A stretch of 64,000 nucleotides of DNA, taken from NCEH01 sp043195195. GTDB lineage: Bacteria > Pseudomonadota > Alphaproteobacteria > Rhizobiales > Xanthobacteraceae. Positions 43,390 through 51,741 of the stretch are shown here, piece by piece (within the stretch, counting starts at the first letter, position 1; every line of letters starts with the position of its first letter). Made by a program: the position numbers and the translations under genes. Location: NCBI RefSeq assembly GCF_043195195.1, contig NZ_JBAFWT010000026.1:1-64000 (forward strand). The letters run 5' to 3'. Under the pieces are notes generated by a model. It saw only the letters and a list, made by a program, of their open reading frames with translations, was not told the DNA's origin and did not search any database.

Positions 43390-44688
43390 TTGATCCCCTC
43401 AGCCCGCCTGTCCGCCGCCATCGAGGTGCTCGGCGATATCGCCGCAAAGCGCCGTCCCGCCGGCGACAGCCTCAAGGAATGGGGCCTCGCCCACCGTTAT
43501 GCCGGCTCGGGCGACCGCGCCGCCATTTCCGGCCTGGTGTTCGACACCCTGCGTCGACGCGCCTCCGCGTCCCATGTCATGGGCGCCGACACGCCGCGCG
43601 CCTTGGTGCTCGGCACGCTCGCCGTGATGCGCGGCCTTGACCTTGATGCCATCGCCCGCCTGTGCGACGGCGCGCGCTTTGCCCCCGCGCCGCTGAGCGC
43701 GGAGGAAACCGCACGGCTCGCAAATCCGAGCCTGGAAGGCGCCGCCCCCTGGGTGATCGGGGATTATGCCCAATGGCTCGATCCCGAGTTGAACAAGGTG
43801 TTCGGCCCCGAGCGGGTTGAGGAAGGGCGCGCGCTGGCCGCCCGCGCGCCGCTGGACCTGCGCGTGAACACGCTGAAATCCACGCCCGAAGCCACCCTCG
43901 CCGAACTCTCCCATCTGTCGCCCCAGCCGGGCCAATGGTCGCCCTTGGCCCTGCGCATCATCCTTGATGCCGAGGGCAAGGCCCCGCCCCTCACCTCGGA
44001 GGGCGCGTTCGTCAAAGGCGACGTGGAGGTGCAGGACGAGGGCTCGCAGATCGCCGCCATCCTCGCGAGCCCCCTGCCCGGTTCGCAGGTGCTGGATCTG
44101 TGTGCCGGTGCCGGTGGCAAGACGCTCGAATTCGCCGCCCTCATGGACAATAAGGGCCAGCTCTACGCCCACGATGCCGATATTCGCCGCCTGAAGCCGA
44201 TCCACGAGCGTCTTGCCCGCGCCGGTGTGCGCAACGTGCAGATCCGTGCGCCGCGTGGTGACGCCGACGTGCTCGCCGACCTCGTCGGGCAAATGGACCT
44301 GGTGCTTGTCGATGCCCCCTGCACAGGAACCGGCACCTGGCGCCGCAACCCTGACGCGAAATGGCGCATGCGCCCCGGCGCCTTGGCCGAGCGGATCGCC
44401 GAGCAGGCAAAGATCCTCGAAGCCGCCACGCGCTATGTGAAAAGCGGCGGCCGCCTCGCTTATGTCACCTGCTCGCTGCTGGACGTGGAGAATGGCGCCC
44501 AGATCCGCGCCCTGATGGAAAAGCACCCGGATTTTTCGGTGGTGCCGCCGATGGAGACGGTTCTGGCCCTCGGCAGCCAAGGCCTCGCCTTGCGCACAGC
44601 GGCCCTGGAGAGCACCGAAGGGCTGCTGCTGACGCCGCGGCGGACCGGGACCGACGGGTTCTTTGTGAGCGTATTGAAGAGAAGTTGA
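43390..44688 (+). CDS. RsmB-like RNA (cytosine-C5) methyltransferase
   Basis: This is a 432-residue protein. A TTG at 43390 is the first usable start after mtnN. The N-terminal part is helical, like the NusB/PUA-related part of RsmB. The SAM-binding core has LDLCAGAGGKTLEFAALM, AHDADIRRL, LVDAPCTGTGTWRRNPDAKW with the PC catalytic Cys and YVTCSLLDVENG with the second Cys. It methylates rRNA or tRNA cytosines; the exact target is not certain in alphaproteobacteria. Confidence 0.9.
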   Translation: MIPSARLSAAIEVLGDIAAKRRPAGDSLKEWGLAHRYAGSGDRAAISGLVFDTLRRRASASHVMGADTPRALVLGTLAVMRGLDLDAIARLCDGARFAPAPLSAEETARLANPSLEGAAPWVIGDYAQWLDPELNKVFGPERVEEGRALAARAPLDLRVNTLKSTPEATLAELSHLSPQPGQWSPLALRIILDAEGKAPPLTSEGAFVKGDVEVQDEGSQIAAILASPLPGSQVLDLCAGAGGKTLEFAALMDNKGQLYAHDADIRRLKPIHERLARAGVRNVQIRAPRGDADVLADLVGQMDLVLVDAPCTGTGTWRRNPDAKWRMRPGALAERIAEQAKILEAATRYVKSGGRLAYVTCSLLDVENGAQIRALMEKHPDFSVVPPMETVLALGSQGLALRTAALESTEGLLLTPRRTGTDGFFVSVLKRS

Positions 44689-44695
44689 TCCATGG

Positions 44696-44714
44696 GGCGC
44701 CGGCTTGCGGCGCC
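44696..44714 (+). terminator. Possible hairpin after the methyltransferase gene
   Basis: A 6-bp stem GGCGCC / GGCGCC with a 7-nt loop lies 8 bp after the stop. The stem is short and there is no T tract, so the call is weak. Confidence 0.35.
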
Positions 44715-44797
44715 TTATGATGGGAACCTTCCCTCTCCCGAAGCGTCCTTAGCGCAGAGGTTGCGCTCGCGCGCCCATCGGACCTTGGGAGACCGCC

Positions 44798-45019
44798 ATG
44801 TTCATCATCCGCCTGCTCGTTGTGCTCATCGTCGCCGTCGGCGGCTATTGGGCCTATTATGTCTTTGCGGCTCCCTCGCCCTATGACCAGATCGGCGTCG
44901 CCATCAATTCCCATCTGCCGGAAGAAGCCCGCGCCTATGGCTGCGCCGAGCTGAAGAAGCGTCACACCACCGCCACCGCCGCCCCCGAGGGCTGCGAGGG
45001 TCACTGGTCCACCATCTGA
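44798..45019 (+). CDS. Small membrane-anchored or exported protein
   Basis: This is a 73-residue protein with a GGGAG site (44787-44791) before the ATG. A hydrophobic segment (about 4-25, IIRLLVVLIVAVGGYWAYYV) is followed by a soluble tail with two Cys (YGCAELKKRH and GCEGHW) that could form a disulfide in the periplasm. I recognise no family. The codon pattern fits the neighbours. It precedes guaA by 137 bp. Confidence 0.75.
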   Translation: MFIIRLLVVLIVAVGGYWAYYVFAAPSPYDQIGVAINSHLPEEARAYGCAELKKRHTTATAAPEGCEGHWSTI

Positions 45020-45156
45020 GGCCCACCCTTTCTGGCATTGCGCCTACGACATGCGAGGGTCGCGCCCGATGGCGCGGCTCTCGCTTTTGCAAATCGCGAC
45101 TTTGCCTTTAAAGGAGGGCGCAATCCTCGCCACTCCCGCCGGAAAGCCGCGCCGCC

Positions 45157-46719
45157 ATGCAAGACACCGTTCTCATCATCGATTTCGGCAGCCAGGTGAC
45201 CCAACTCATCGCCCGCCGGGTGCGCGAGGAAGGCGTCTATTCCGAGGTGGTGCCGTTCCAGAAGGCCAAGGAAGCCTTCGATCGCATGAAGCCCAAGGCG
45301 GTCATCCTCTCCGGCGGCCCCGCCTCCGTGCCCGACGGCGATAGCCCCCGCGCGCCCCAGGAGATCTTTGAGGCGGGCATTCCGGTGCTCGGCATCTGCT
45401 ATGGCCAGATGACCATGGCCGAGCAGCTTGGGGGCACCGTGGAAAGCGGCCATCATCGCGAATTCGGCCGCGCCACGGTGAAGGTGGAACGCAGCTCCGC
45501 TCTGTTCGACGGCATCTGGAACCAGGGCGAAGGCCACACCGTGTGGATGAGCCATGGCGACCGCATTACCGCCTTGCCCCCCGGCTTCGAGGTGAAGGGC
45601 ACCTCGCCCAATGCCCCCTTCGCCGTCGTCGAGGACGAAGCCCGCCGGTTCTACGGCCTGATGTTCCATCCCGAGGTGGTTCATACCCCCGACGGCGCCC
45701 GTCTGCTCTCCAACTTCGTGCGCAAAATCACCGGCCTCTCCGGCGACTGGACCATGGGCGCCTTCCGCGAAAGCGCCATCGCCAAGATCCGCGCCCAGGT
45801 GGGCGAGCGGCGCGTTCTGTGCGGCCTCTCCGGCGGGGTGGATTCCGCCGTCGCCGCCGTGCTGATCCATGAGGCGATCGGCGACCAGTTGACGTGCGTC
45901 TTCGTGGATCACGGCCTGATGCGGCAGGGCGAAGCCGAGCAGGTGGTCTCGCTGTTCCGCAACACCTACAATATCCCGCTCGTGCATGTGGACGCCTCCG
46001 AGCTGTTCCTTCAGGAATTGGCCGGCGTCTCCGATCCCGAGACCAAGCGCAAGACCATCGGCAAGCTGTTCATCGACGTGTTCGATGCGGAAGCGAAGAA
46101 GATCGCGTCCGACGGCAAGGGCGCGCCGGATTTCCTCGCCCAGGGCACGCTCTATCCCGACGTGATCGAGAGCGTCTCCTTCACCGGCGGCCCCTCCGTC
46201 ACCATCAAGAGCCACCACAATGTGGGCGGCCTGCCCGAGCGCATGAACATGAAGCTGGTTGAGCCGCTGCGCGACCTGTTCAAGGACGAGGTGCGCACGC
46301 TCGGCCGCGAACTCGGCCTTCCCGAGAGCTTCGTCGGCCGCCACCCCTTCCCTGGCCCCGGCCTTGCCATCCGCTGCCCCGGCGAGATCACGCCGGAGAA
46401 GCTGGAGATCCTGCGCAAGGCCGACGCCATCTATCTGGAAGAGATCCGCGCCGCCGGCCTCTATGACGTGATCTGGCAGGCCTTCGCCGTGCTCCTGCCG
46501 GTGCGCACGGTCGGTGTCATGGGCGACGGACGCACCTACGACCACGTCCTTGCCTTGCGCGCCGTGACCTCGGTGGACGGCATGACGGCGGATTTCTACC
46601 CCTTCGACATGAATTTCCTCGGCCGCGCGGCAACCCGCATCATCAACGAGGTCAAGGGCATCAATCGGGTCGTCTACGACGTGACCAGCAAGCCCCCGGG
46701 CACCATCGAGTGGGAATGA
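45157..46719 (+). CDS. guaA: GMP synthase (glutamine-hydrolysing)
   Basis: This is a full-length 520-residue enzyme that turns XMP into GMP. The class I amidotransferase domain has GICYGQM with the nucleophile Cys 81 and FHPEVVHTP with His and Glu. The ATP-pyrophosphatase domain has the P-loop GLSGGVDSAVAA near 225. The C-terminal dimerisation domain ends PPGTIEWE, the normal end, so the gene is intact. Its 3' end is a known target for island integrases, and a P4-type integrase gene starts 294 bp after the stop. Confidence 0.97.
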   Translation: MQDTVLIIDFGSQVTQLIARRVREEGVYSEVVPFQKAKEAFDRMKPKAVILSGGPASVPDGDSPRAPQEIFEAGIPVLGICYGQMTMAEQLGGTVESGHHREFGRATVKVERSSALFDGIWNQGEGHTVWMSHGDRITALPPGFEVKGTSPNAPFAVVEDEARRFYGLMFHPEVVHTPDGARLLSNFVRKITGLSGDWTMGAFRESAIAKIRAQVGERRVLCGLSGGVDSAVAAVLIHEAIGDQLTCVFVDHGLMRQGEAEQVVSLFRNTYNIPLVHVDASELFLQELAGVSDPETKRKTIGKLFIDVFDAEAKKIASDGKGAPDFLAQGTLYPDVIESVSFTGGPSVTIKSHHNVGGLPERMNMKLVEPLRDLFKDEVRTLGRELGLPESFVGRHPFPGPGLAIRCPGEITPEKLEILRKADAIYLEEIRAAGLYDVIWQAFAVLLPVRTVGVMGDGRTYDHVLALRAVTSVDGMTADFYPFDMNFLGRAATRIINEVKGINRVVYDVTSKPPGTIEWE

Positions 46720-46883
46720 TTCAGGCCCATCTAAACGCCGCCAAATTTACGCTGCGATACGATCTAACGCACTGAAAATAAAAATAAATCCATTCTGTGC
46801 CTATCGACATCTATCGGTGGGCATAGATGGCGTTTGTCGGCCCCGCTGACGGGCCTCGCCCCCATTGATCAACCGGAAAAACG

Positions 46884-46995
46884 AAAGTACCGTCAGGAGC
46901 AATGAGGCTACTGACGGTACTTTTTTTGATATAAGACGCTGAATTATAAGCGTTTTCTACGCCATCGGCCTCCAAAAACCGCGTGACGGTACTTT
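46884..46995. promoter_or_regulatory. Triple TGACGGTACTTT sites upstream of int (possible arm sites / terminator)
   Basis: AAAGTACCGTCAG at 46884-46896 and CTGACGGTACTTT at 46911-46923 form a perfect 13-bp inverted repeat, followed by further Ts, as in a rho-independent terminator for guaA. A third copy, TGACGGTACTTT, stands alone at 46984-46995, 18 bp before the int start codon. A free extra copy argues for protein-binding sites, such as integrase arm sites or an operator. The rest of 46720-47013 has no gene. Confidence 0.6.
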
Positions 46996-47013
46996 TCCGC
47001 GAGGAGACCCGAA

Positions 47014-48270
47014 ATGTTGACCGATGCAGCACTTAAGTGTCTGAAGCCAAAAGCCAAAATGTACAAGGTGAGCGATCGTGATGGCATGTATGTGCGCGTT
47101 GCACCGTCGGGCGCCATCTCGTTCAGGCTCGACTATCGGCTGAACGGCAGGCGGGAGACCGTCTATCTTGGTAGGTATGCCCGTGACGGGATATCGCTCG
47201 CCAGAGCTCGAGAGCTATGCATTGATGCGCGCCGGGCGATTGCCGAGGGGCGGTCCCCCGCTATCGAGAAGCAGCGGGAGAAACGCCGGATCAAGGAAGC
47301 TAAGAGCTTCGGCGAATTCGGTGAGAAATGGCTGACCAATGCGACCATGGCCGACAGCACGCGCGCGATGCGTCGCTCTATCTTCGAGCGCGAGCTCATG
47401 CCCGTCTGGCGGAATCGTCTCCTGACAGAGATCACACCTGACGACCTTCGCGCTCACTGCGGCAAGATCGTCGAACGAGGTGCTCCTGCCACCGCCATTC
47501 ATGTGAGGGATATCCTGAAGCAGATCTACGGCTATGCCATTCTGCACGGTGAGAAGGTCGCCAACCCGGCCGATGACGTCGGTCCGGCCTCGATCGCCAC
47601 CTTTACGCCGAAGGACCGCGCTCTTTCGCCCACCGAGATCCGCATCATGTTCAAACAGCTCGAGCATGTTGCGACGTTGCCGACGATCCGCCTTGGCATG
47701 AAGCTTTATCTCCTCACCATGGTCCGGAAAAGCGAACTGCAGGATGCAGTGTGGGACGAGATCGATTTCGACAACGCCGTCTGGACCATCCCGAAGGAGC
47801 GCATGAAGCGGTCGAAGCCGCACAACGTCTACCTGTGCCGACAGACGTTGGACATCATGATCGCGCTCAAGACGTGCTCCGGCAACTCCCGATATCTGTT
47901 GCCGTCCCGGTACGACGCGGACGCGCCGATGTCGCGCGCGACCTTCAATCGGGTCACCTATGCCGTCGTCGAACAGGCCAAGAAGGAGGGGCTGCCGCTG
48001 GAGCCTTTCACGGTCCATGATCTGCGGCGGACGGGCTCGACGCTGCTAAATGAGCTGGGCTTTAACAGCGACTGGATCGAAAAGTGCTTGGCGCACGAGG
48101 ACGGGCGCTCATCGCGCGGCGTTTACAACAAGGCCGAGTATGAGGTGCAGCGCCGGCATATGATGCAGCAGTGGGCGGATACCGTGGACGCCTGGATCGA
48201 CGGTCGGAAGCACGCTCCAACGCTTCTGCCGCCAGCTATGCCTGTGATGGAGCTTGATCCCGCCCTTTGA
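47014..48270 (+). CDS. int: P4-type tyrosine integrase, guaA-linked
   Basis: This is a 418-residue protein from an ATG with GAGGAG upstream. The DUF4102 arm-binding domain (1-95) holds DRDGMYVRVAPSGAISFRLD and YLGRYARDGISLARARE. The catalytic domain has LTMVRKSELQDAVWDEIDF (Arg), HDLRRTGSTLLNELG (His-x-x-Arg) and LAHEDGRSSRGVYNKAEY (His and nucleophile Tyr). All active-site residues are present, so it may still work. It belongs to the same broad family as the integrase at 11248 but is not a close copy. Its position just after guaA suggests the guaA 3' end as its att site. Confidence 0.92.
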   Translation: MLTDAALKCLKPKAKMYKVSDRDGMYVRVAPSGAISFRLDYRLNGRRETVYLGRYARDGISLARARELCIDARRAIAEGRSPAIEKQREKRRIKEAKSFGEFGEKWLTNATMADSTRAMRRSIFERELMPVWRNRLLTEITPDDLRAHCGKIVERGAPATAIHVRDILKQIYGYAILHGEKVANPADDVGPASIATFTPKDRALSPTEIRIMFKQLEHVATLPTIRLGMKLYLLTMVRKSELQDAVWDEIDFDNAVWTIPKERMKRSKPHNVYLCRQTLDIMIALKTCSGNSRYLLPSRYDADAPMSRATFNRVTYAVVEQAKKEGLPLEPFTVHDLRRTGSTLLNELGFNSDWIEKCLAHEDGRSSRGVYNKAEYEVQRRHMMQQWADTVDAWIDGRKHAPTLLPPAMPVMELDPAL

Positions 48271-48520
48271 CCGGGCGGGTTTTGCGCTTGGTGACGTCAG
48301 GGTGCTGTGCTCTACGGATCGGGGCAGCCCGCCGTGCCATTAGCCAGGCCTCGACCTCGGCGAGGTCCCAAACAATACACCGTGGCGAGAGCGCGAACCG
48401 ACGGGGGAACTCGCCATGTTGTTCCATTTCATAAATCGTGCTGTCAGCCATCGGCACCACCTCGCGCAATTGGTGGCGCCGGATTGTTCGCCTGATTTGG
48501 GGAGCTTCGGTCTTCGGCAT
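48236..48520 (-). CDS. AlpA-like helix-turn-helix protein
   Basis: This is a 94-residue protein from the ATG at 48520, which has AGGAG upstream. The HTH_17-type core is LREVVPMADSTIYEMEQHG, FPRRFALSPRCIVWDLAEV and EAWL, typical of AlpA proteins that follow P4-type integrases. The basic tail (KRKTRPVKGRDQ) is usual. It overlaps the end of int by 35 bp on the opposite strand. The int-alpA pair is what remains of, or starts, an integrative element. Confidence 0.85.
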   Translation of the reverse strand: MPKTEAPQIRRTIRRHQLREVVPMADSTIYEMEQHGEFPRRFALSPRCIVWDLAEVEAWLMARRAAPIRRAQHPDVTKRKTRPVKGRDQAPSQA

Positions 48521-48736
48521 TCTCAATCTCCTTCGTTGCTGAGGCGATTGAGAACAATAGATGTCGGTACCGGAAGCCCCCTCGAACTGCCCTGCGGCGT
48601 TTTCGTGCTGTAGCGTACACATCGGCGGGTGTCTGTTGTTCGCTAGGTGCAGCATAGGGGCGAGTAGAGGCTGATGAACGAGTCCGGAAGTGCGATATTC
48701 GCGACAAGGCAGAGGCCTGCGCATGACACGACTCCC

Positions 48737-48789
48737 TTCAAAATCCGGTTCCGCAAGGAGTGTCGGTTCGATTCCGACCACCCGCACCA
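48737..48789 (+). tRNA. tRNA-Leu(CAA) 3' half, element attachment remnant
   Basis: The segment starts in the anticodon loop (TTCAAAA, anticodon CAA) and runs through TCCGG, a type II variable loop, the T arm GTCGG-TTCGATT-CCGAC, the acceptor strand CACCCGC and ACCA. The 5' half (which should begin GCGGGTG) is absent: the bases before the loop do not pair with TCCGG. A tRNA 3' half cut at the anticodon loop is the classical att copy left by a tyrosine integrase. It is not a functional tRNA. Confidence 0.75.
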
Positions 48790-48809
48790 ACTCTCAACGA
48801 ACGAGGCTC

Positions 48810-49784
48810 TCAGACTTTGGCTGTGATCTTACAGTCACCAACGTCTGCGAGGCCTTCAGTCGACCGCCTTTCACCGATGCTCACGATGCCTTCGACCGCA
48901 CGAAGCGCCGGAACAGCGAAGTCGGTGAACGCTCGTACGACTGGCCGCATGAAACGGACAGAAGGATAAGCAAGAAAGGCTTCGGTCGGCTTGACCTCAT
49001 AGTCGGGCAGGATGTGCACGAGACGCCCCTTAGCGAGGTCATCGTTGACGAGAAGCTGCTGAACCGGACCTGCGGCATGCCCCTCGATCAGTGTCGCGGC
49101 GATGACGTTGGCGTTATTGGTCCGCAGAACGGCGCGAACCGGAACGCCGACCAACTCGCCGCTGCTGTGGCGAAGCGTGAGGACGTCACGCGAGGCGAGC
49201 AGGGCGGCGCTCGTGATTATACCGACCTCCGACAGACGCTCTACGGTGTTGATCGGCCCGAACCGATCCAGGAACTCTGGCGCGGCGACGAGAATGCGTC
49301 GGATCGAACCGAGCCGGCGGATGATAAGCTCCTGATCGGCCGGGCGGCCGTACTTAATGGCAAGGTCGAAGTTCTCGTAGACGAGATCGACATCGCGATT
49401 GTCGAGAACGAGATCTGCGGTGACATCGGGGTAGCGCCGCTGGAAGGCCATCACGATGCCATGGAGGTGCTTCGCCCCGAGGCATGACGGAGCGTGGATG
49501 CGCAAATTGCCTTCCACCGCACCCATGTCGCGGCGGACGCCTTCGAGCGCCGCCTCGATCGTGGCCAGCGCCTCTCGGCTCTGGTTATAGAGAGCCTGAC
49601 CCTGGGGGGTCGGCCGTACAATCCGTGCCGAGCGTTCCAGCAGGCGTGCGCCGACATGGCGTTCGAGATTGCGCAGGTGCTTCGTGACGCCGGGCTGGGA
49701 GATCGCGAGATCACGTGCGGCGGCGGTCACGGACCCGCGCTCGACGGTGCGTACAAAAGCTCTCAGTGCCGCAGCAATATCCAT
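48810..49784 (-). CDS. LysR-family transcriptional regulator
   Basis: This is a 324-residue protein. The N-terminal winged helix has GSVTAAARDLAISQPGVTKH and LRNLERHVGARLLERSARIV. An LTTR effector domain follows (LRIHAPSCLGAKHLHGIVMA, DLAIKYGRPADQELIIRRLG). It is divergent from the three-gene set starting at 50006, with about 220 bp between containing a perfect palindrome, so it probably controls that set and itself. The ligand is unknown. It ends 20 bp from the tRNA-Leu remnant, right at the element boundary. Confidence 0.9.
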   Translation of the reverse strand: MDIAAALRAFVRTVERGSVTAAARDLAISQPGVTKHLRNLERHVGARLLERSARIVRPTPQGQALYNQSREALATIEAALEGVRRDMGAVEGNLRIHAPSCLGAKHLHGIVMAFQRRYPDVTADLVLDNRDVDLVYENFDLAIKYGRPADQELIIRRLGSIRRILVAAPEFLDRFGPINTVERLSEVGIITSAALLASRDVLTLRHSSGELVGVPVRAVLRTNNANVIAATLIEGHAAGPVQQLLVNDDLAKGRLVHILPDYEVKPTEAFLAYPSVRFMRPVVRAFTDFAVPALRAVEGIVSIGERRSTEGLADVGDCKITAKV

Positions 49785-49900
49785 CGGTTATGACCTCAAA
49801 TCCAAAACCTGCGAGCGAGACGCAGCGTGTCCCGGGTATCTATCCTTCGAGTGAAACGGCACCCGCTCGTCGACCGCCCAATCGCTCGCACGACCCGATC

Positions 49901-49915
49901 ATAACCATTGGTTAT
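49901..49915. promoter_or_regulatory. Palindrome ATAACCATTGGTTAT, likely LysR operator
   Basis: This is a perfect 15-bp palindrome that contains the T-N11-A pattern of LysR boxes. It lies about 117 bp upstream of the LysR start and 90 bp upstream of the transpeptidase start. A half site GGTTAT recurs at the LysR start (about 49785). Local AT-richness downstream would fit the promoter of the exported-protein genes. Confidence 0.6.
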
Positions 49916-50005
49916 GGGATCAATTACATCATAATACATAGACGCAACTCGCGCCATCTGTTTCTGATTGCAGGGATTTTTGTTCTTGCGAGGTGCGAAG
50001 GAAGT

Positions 50006-50677
50006 ATGACTATCAACAGGCGTGGCTTTGTGGCCGCATTTCCCTTTGTCCTGGCAGGCTGCGCCATGCGCGATCAGGTAGGCCCCAGCTTGGCCGAGCC
50101 GGCGGTCAACTCATCCTACCTATCCATGTATGCGGCAGTCGACACGGAGCCGTTTCCTCTGCCGGCGATCGATCTGAAGAAGGTCAGGCCCGAGTTTCTG
50201 CGCCGCGAGGTCGCGTATCAGACAAACGAGCGGCCGGGCACGATCATCGTCGATCCAGCGGCTCGCTACGCCTACCTGGTACTGGAAAACGGCCGTGCTC
50301 TTCGATACGGCGTTGGCGTAGGCAAGCAGGAAGCGTTCAACTTCCGTGGCGAGGCGACGATTGCCCGCAAGGCCGAATGGCCGGGCTGGCGACCGACACC
50401 GGACATGATCAAGCGTGAGCCTGAGAGATACGGCCCCTTGAAGGACGGTCTCCCGGGCGGCGCTGGGAATCCGCTCGGGCCACGGGCTCTTTACCTCTAT
50501 CGCGATGGTCGAGACACATATTACCGGCTCCATGGCACCGTGGAGCCGTGGACCATTGGCACGATGGTGTCGTCGGGCTGCATCCGACTTCTCAATCAAG
50601 ACATCATGGATCTGTACAGGCGCGTTCCCGTCGGCGCAAAGGTCGTCGTCCTGCCCGCCAGCCCAGCGACGAGTTGA
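50006..50677 (+). CDS. L,D-transpeptidase (YkuD), probable lipoprotein
   Basis: This is a 223-residue protein from the ATG at 50006, with GAAGGAAG upstream. It opens TINRRGFVAAFPFVLAGCAM, a Tat-like or lipoprotein signal with a lipobox LAGC. The YkuD domain ends YRLHGTVEPWTIG and SSGCIRLLNQDIMDLYRRV, with Cys near 191. It is a clear paralogue of the enzyme at 19041 (shared GRALRYG, RKAEWP, GGxGNPxGxRALYL) but divergent. It is the first of three exported proteins facing the LysR gene. Confidence 0.88.
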   Translation: MTINRRGFVAAFPFVLAGCAMRDQVGPSLAEPAVNSSYLSMYAAVDTEPFPLPAIDLKKVRPEFLRREVAYQTNERPGTIIVDPAARYAYLVLENGRALRYGVGVGKQEAFNFRGEATIARKAEWPGWRPTPDMIKREPERYGPLKDGLPGGAGNPLGPRALYLYRDGRDTYYRLHGTVEPWTIGTMVSSGCIRLLNQDIMDLYRRVPVGAKVVVLPASPATS

Positions 50678-50708
50678 AACCGGACTTAGGGCGAGAGGAA
50701 GAGCGGCG

Positions 50709-51689
50709 ATGCTAGCAACAGGTAGAAGCAGGACGAATCGTCGGTCGTTGCTGGCAGCACTTGCGAGCGCCGCGTGCGCCAGCGTTCTGATTGGGCTCTG
50801 CGGAACCGGCAAGGCCCAGTCGGGGGGAGCGGATAGTCTTCCAGCCCATCGACCGCCGATGTTCATCGACCGTGCGGGACTGTGGGTGAGCAATCTGGAA
50901 GGAATGATCCTGTTTTACCAACAGGTCATTGGCCTAGAGATCATGAGTCGCGCCGAGCAAGGTGCCGTCCTCGGCATCGGCGGCACCGGCCTTCTCGAAC
51001 TGACGCGGGACCTTGGCGGGACGCCTGCTCCCGCGAATGCGGCGGGCCTTTATCATCTCGCCTTCGAGATGCCGACACGGCGGGATCTTGCTCGCTGGAT
51101 CGTTCATGCGGCCACCAATCATTTCCAGGTGTCGGGCCTAGCTGATCATCGTGTCACCGAGTCCGTTTATCTCAACGATCCCGAGGGCAACGGTATCGAG
51201 ATCTACGCCTCCCGGCCGGAAGCACAATGGCAGTGGAAGCACGGGCAAGTCGAGATGGGCGTCTTCGACCTCGACCTTGATCCGCTTTTGAAACTCGTTG
51301 ACCGGAGCAAGGACGGTTACACGGTGGCGCCAACGTCGATGCGCATCGGCCATATCCATCTGAGGGTCGGTGATCTGGCGGCCGCTGAGCGGTTCTATTC
51401 CGAATTGATCGGCTTCGATGTGACGCGGCGCGCCCCCGGCGTCGTATTCACGTCCTCCGGCAAATATCATCACCACGTAGCAGTGAACATTTGGGAGAGC
51501 CCGGGAGCAGGCCAACGCAGCGAAACAGATCTGGGACTGTCGTGGTTCTCGATTGCGATAGCAGATCGATCAGTGCTGGATGATCGGAAAGCGCGTCTGG
51601 GTAAAGCGGGCGTACTATTCAAGACCATTGCCGGGGGAATAGAAGTCGAAGACCCATGGGGAACGAGAGTTCGGTTGACGGCAATCTAA
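50709..51689 (+). CDS. Exported VOC-family (glyoxalase/extradiol dioxygenase-like) protein
   Basis: This is a 326-residue protein, 31 bp after the transpeptidase gene. The N-terminus TNRRSLLAALASAACASVLI followed by GKAQS looks like a Tat-type signal peptide, which is rare for this family. Two VOC modules follow. The first has GLWVSNLEGMILFYQQVIGL, LYHLAFE and YLNDPEGNGIEIY; the second IGHIHLRVGDLAAAERFYS, HHHVAVNIW and VEDPWGTRVRL. His and Glu metal-ligand positions are recognisable, as in catechol-2,3-dioxygenase CatE/YfiE-like proteins. The substrate is unknown. Confidence 0.82.
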   Translation: MLATGRSRTNRRSLLAALASAACASVLIGLCGTGKAQSGGADSLPAHRPPMFIDRAGLWVSNLEGMILFYQQVIGLEIMSRAEQGAVLGIGGTGLLELTRDLGGTPAPANAAGLYHLAFEMPTRRDLARWIVHAATNHFQVSGLADHRVTESVYLNDPEGNGIEIYASRPEAQWQWKHGQVEMGVFDLDLDPLLKLVDRSKDGYTVAPTSMRIGHIHLRVGDLAAAERFYSELIGFDVTRRAPGVVFTSSGKYHHHVAVNIWESPGAGQRSETDLGLSWFSIAIADRSVLDDRKARLGKAGVLFKTIAGGIEVEDPWGTRVRLTAI

Positions 51690-51741
51690 CAAAACGTACC
51701 GAGTCACTGCATCATCAATCGAACCGTAACAGGGGAAGCAT

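Noticed and set aside
45001..46545. 514-codon minus-strand open frame
   Set aside because: It is antisense to guaA.
46811..47032. Small minus-strand open frame between guaA and int
   Set aside because: It lies across the inverted repeat and int start; no motif and poor start context.
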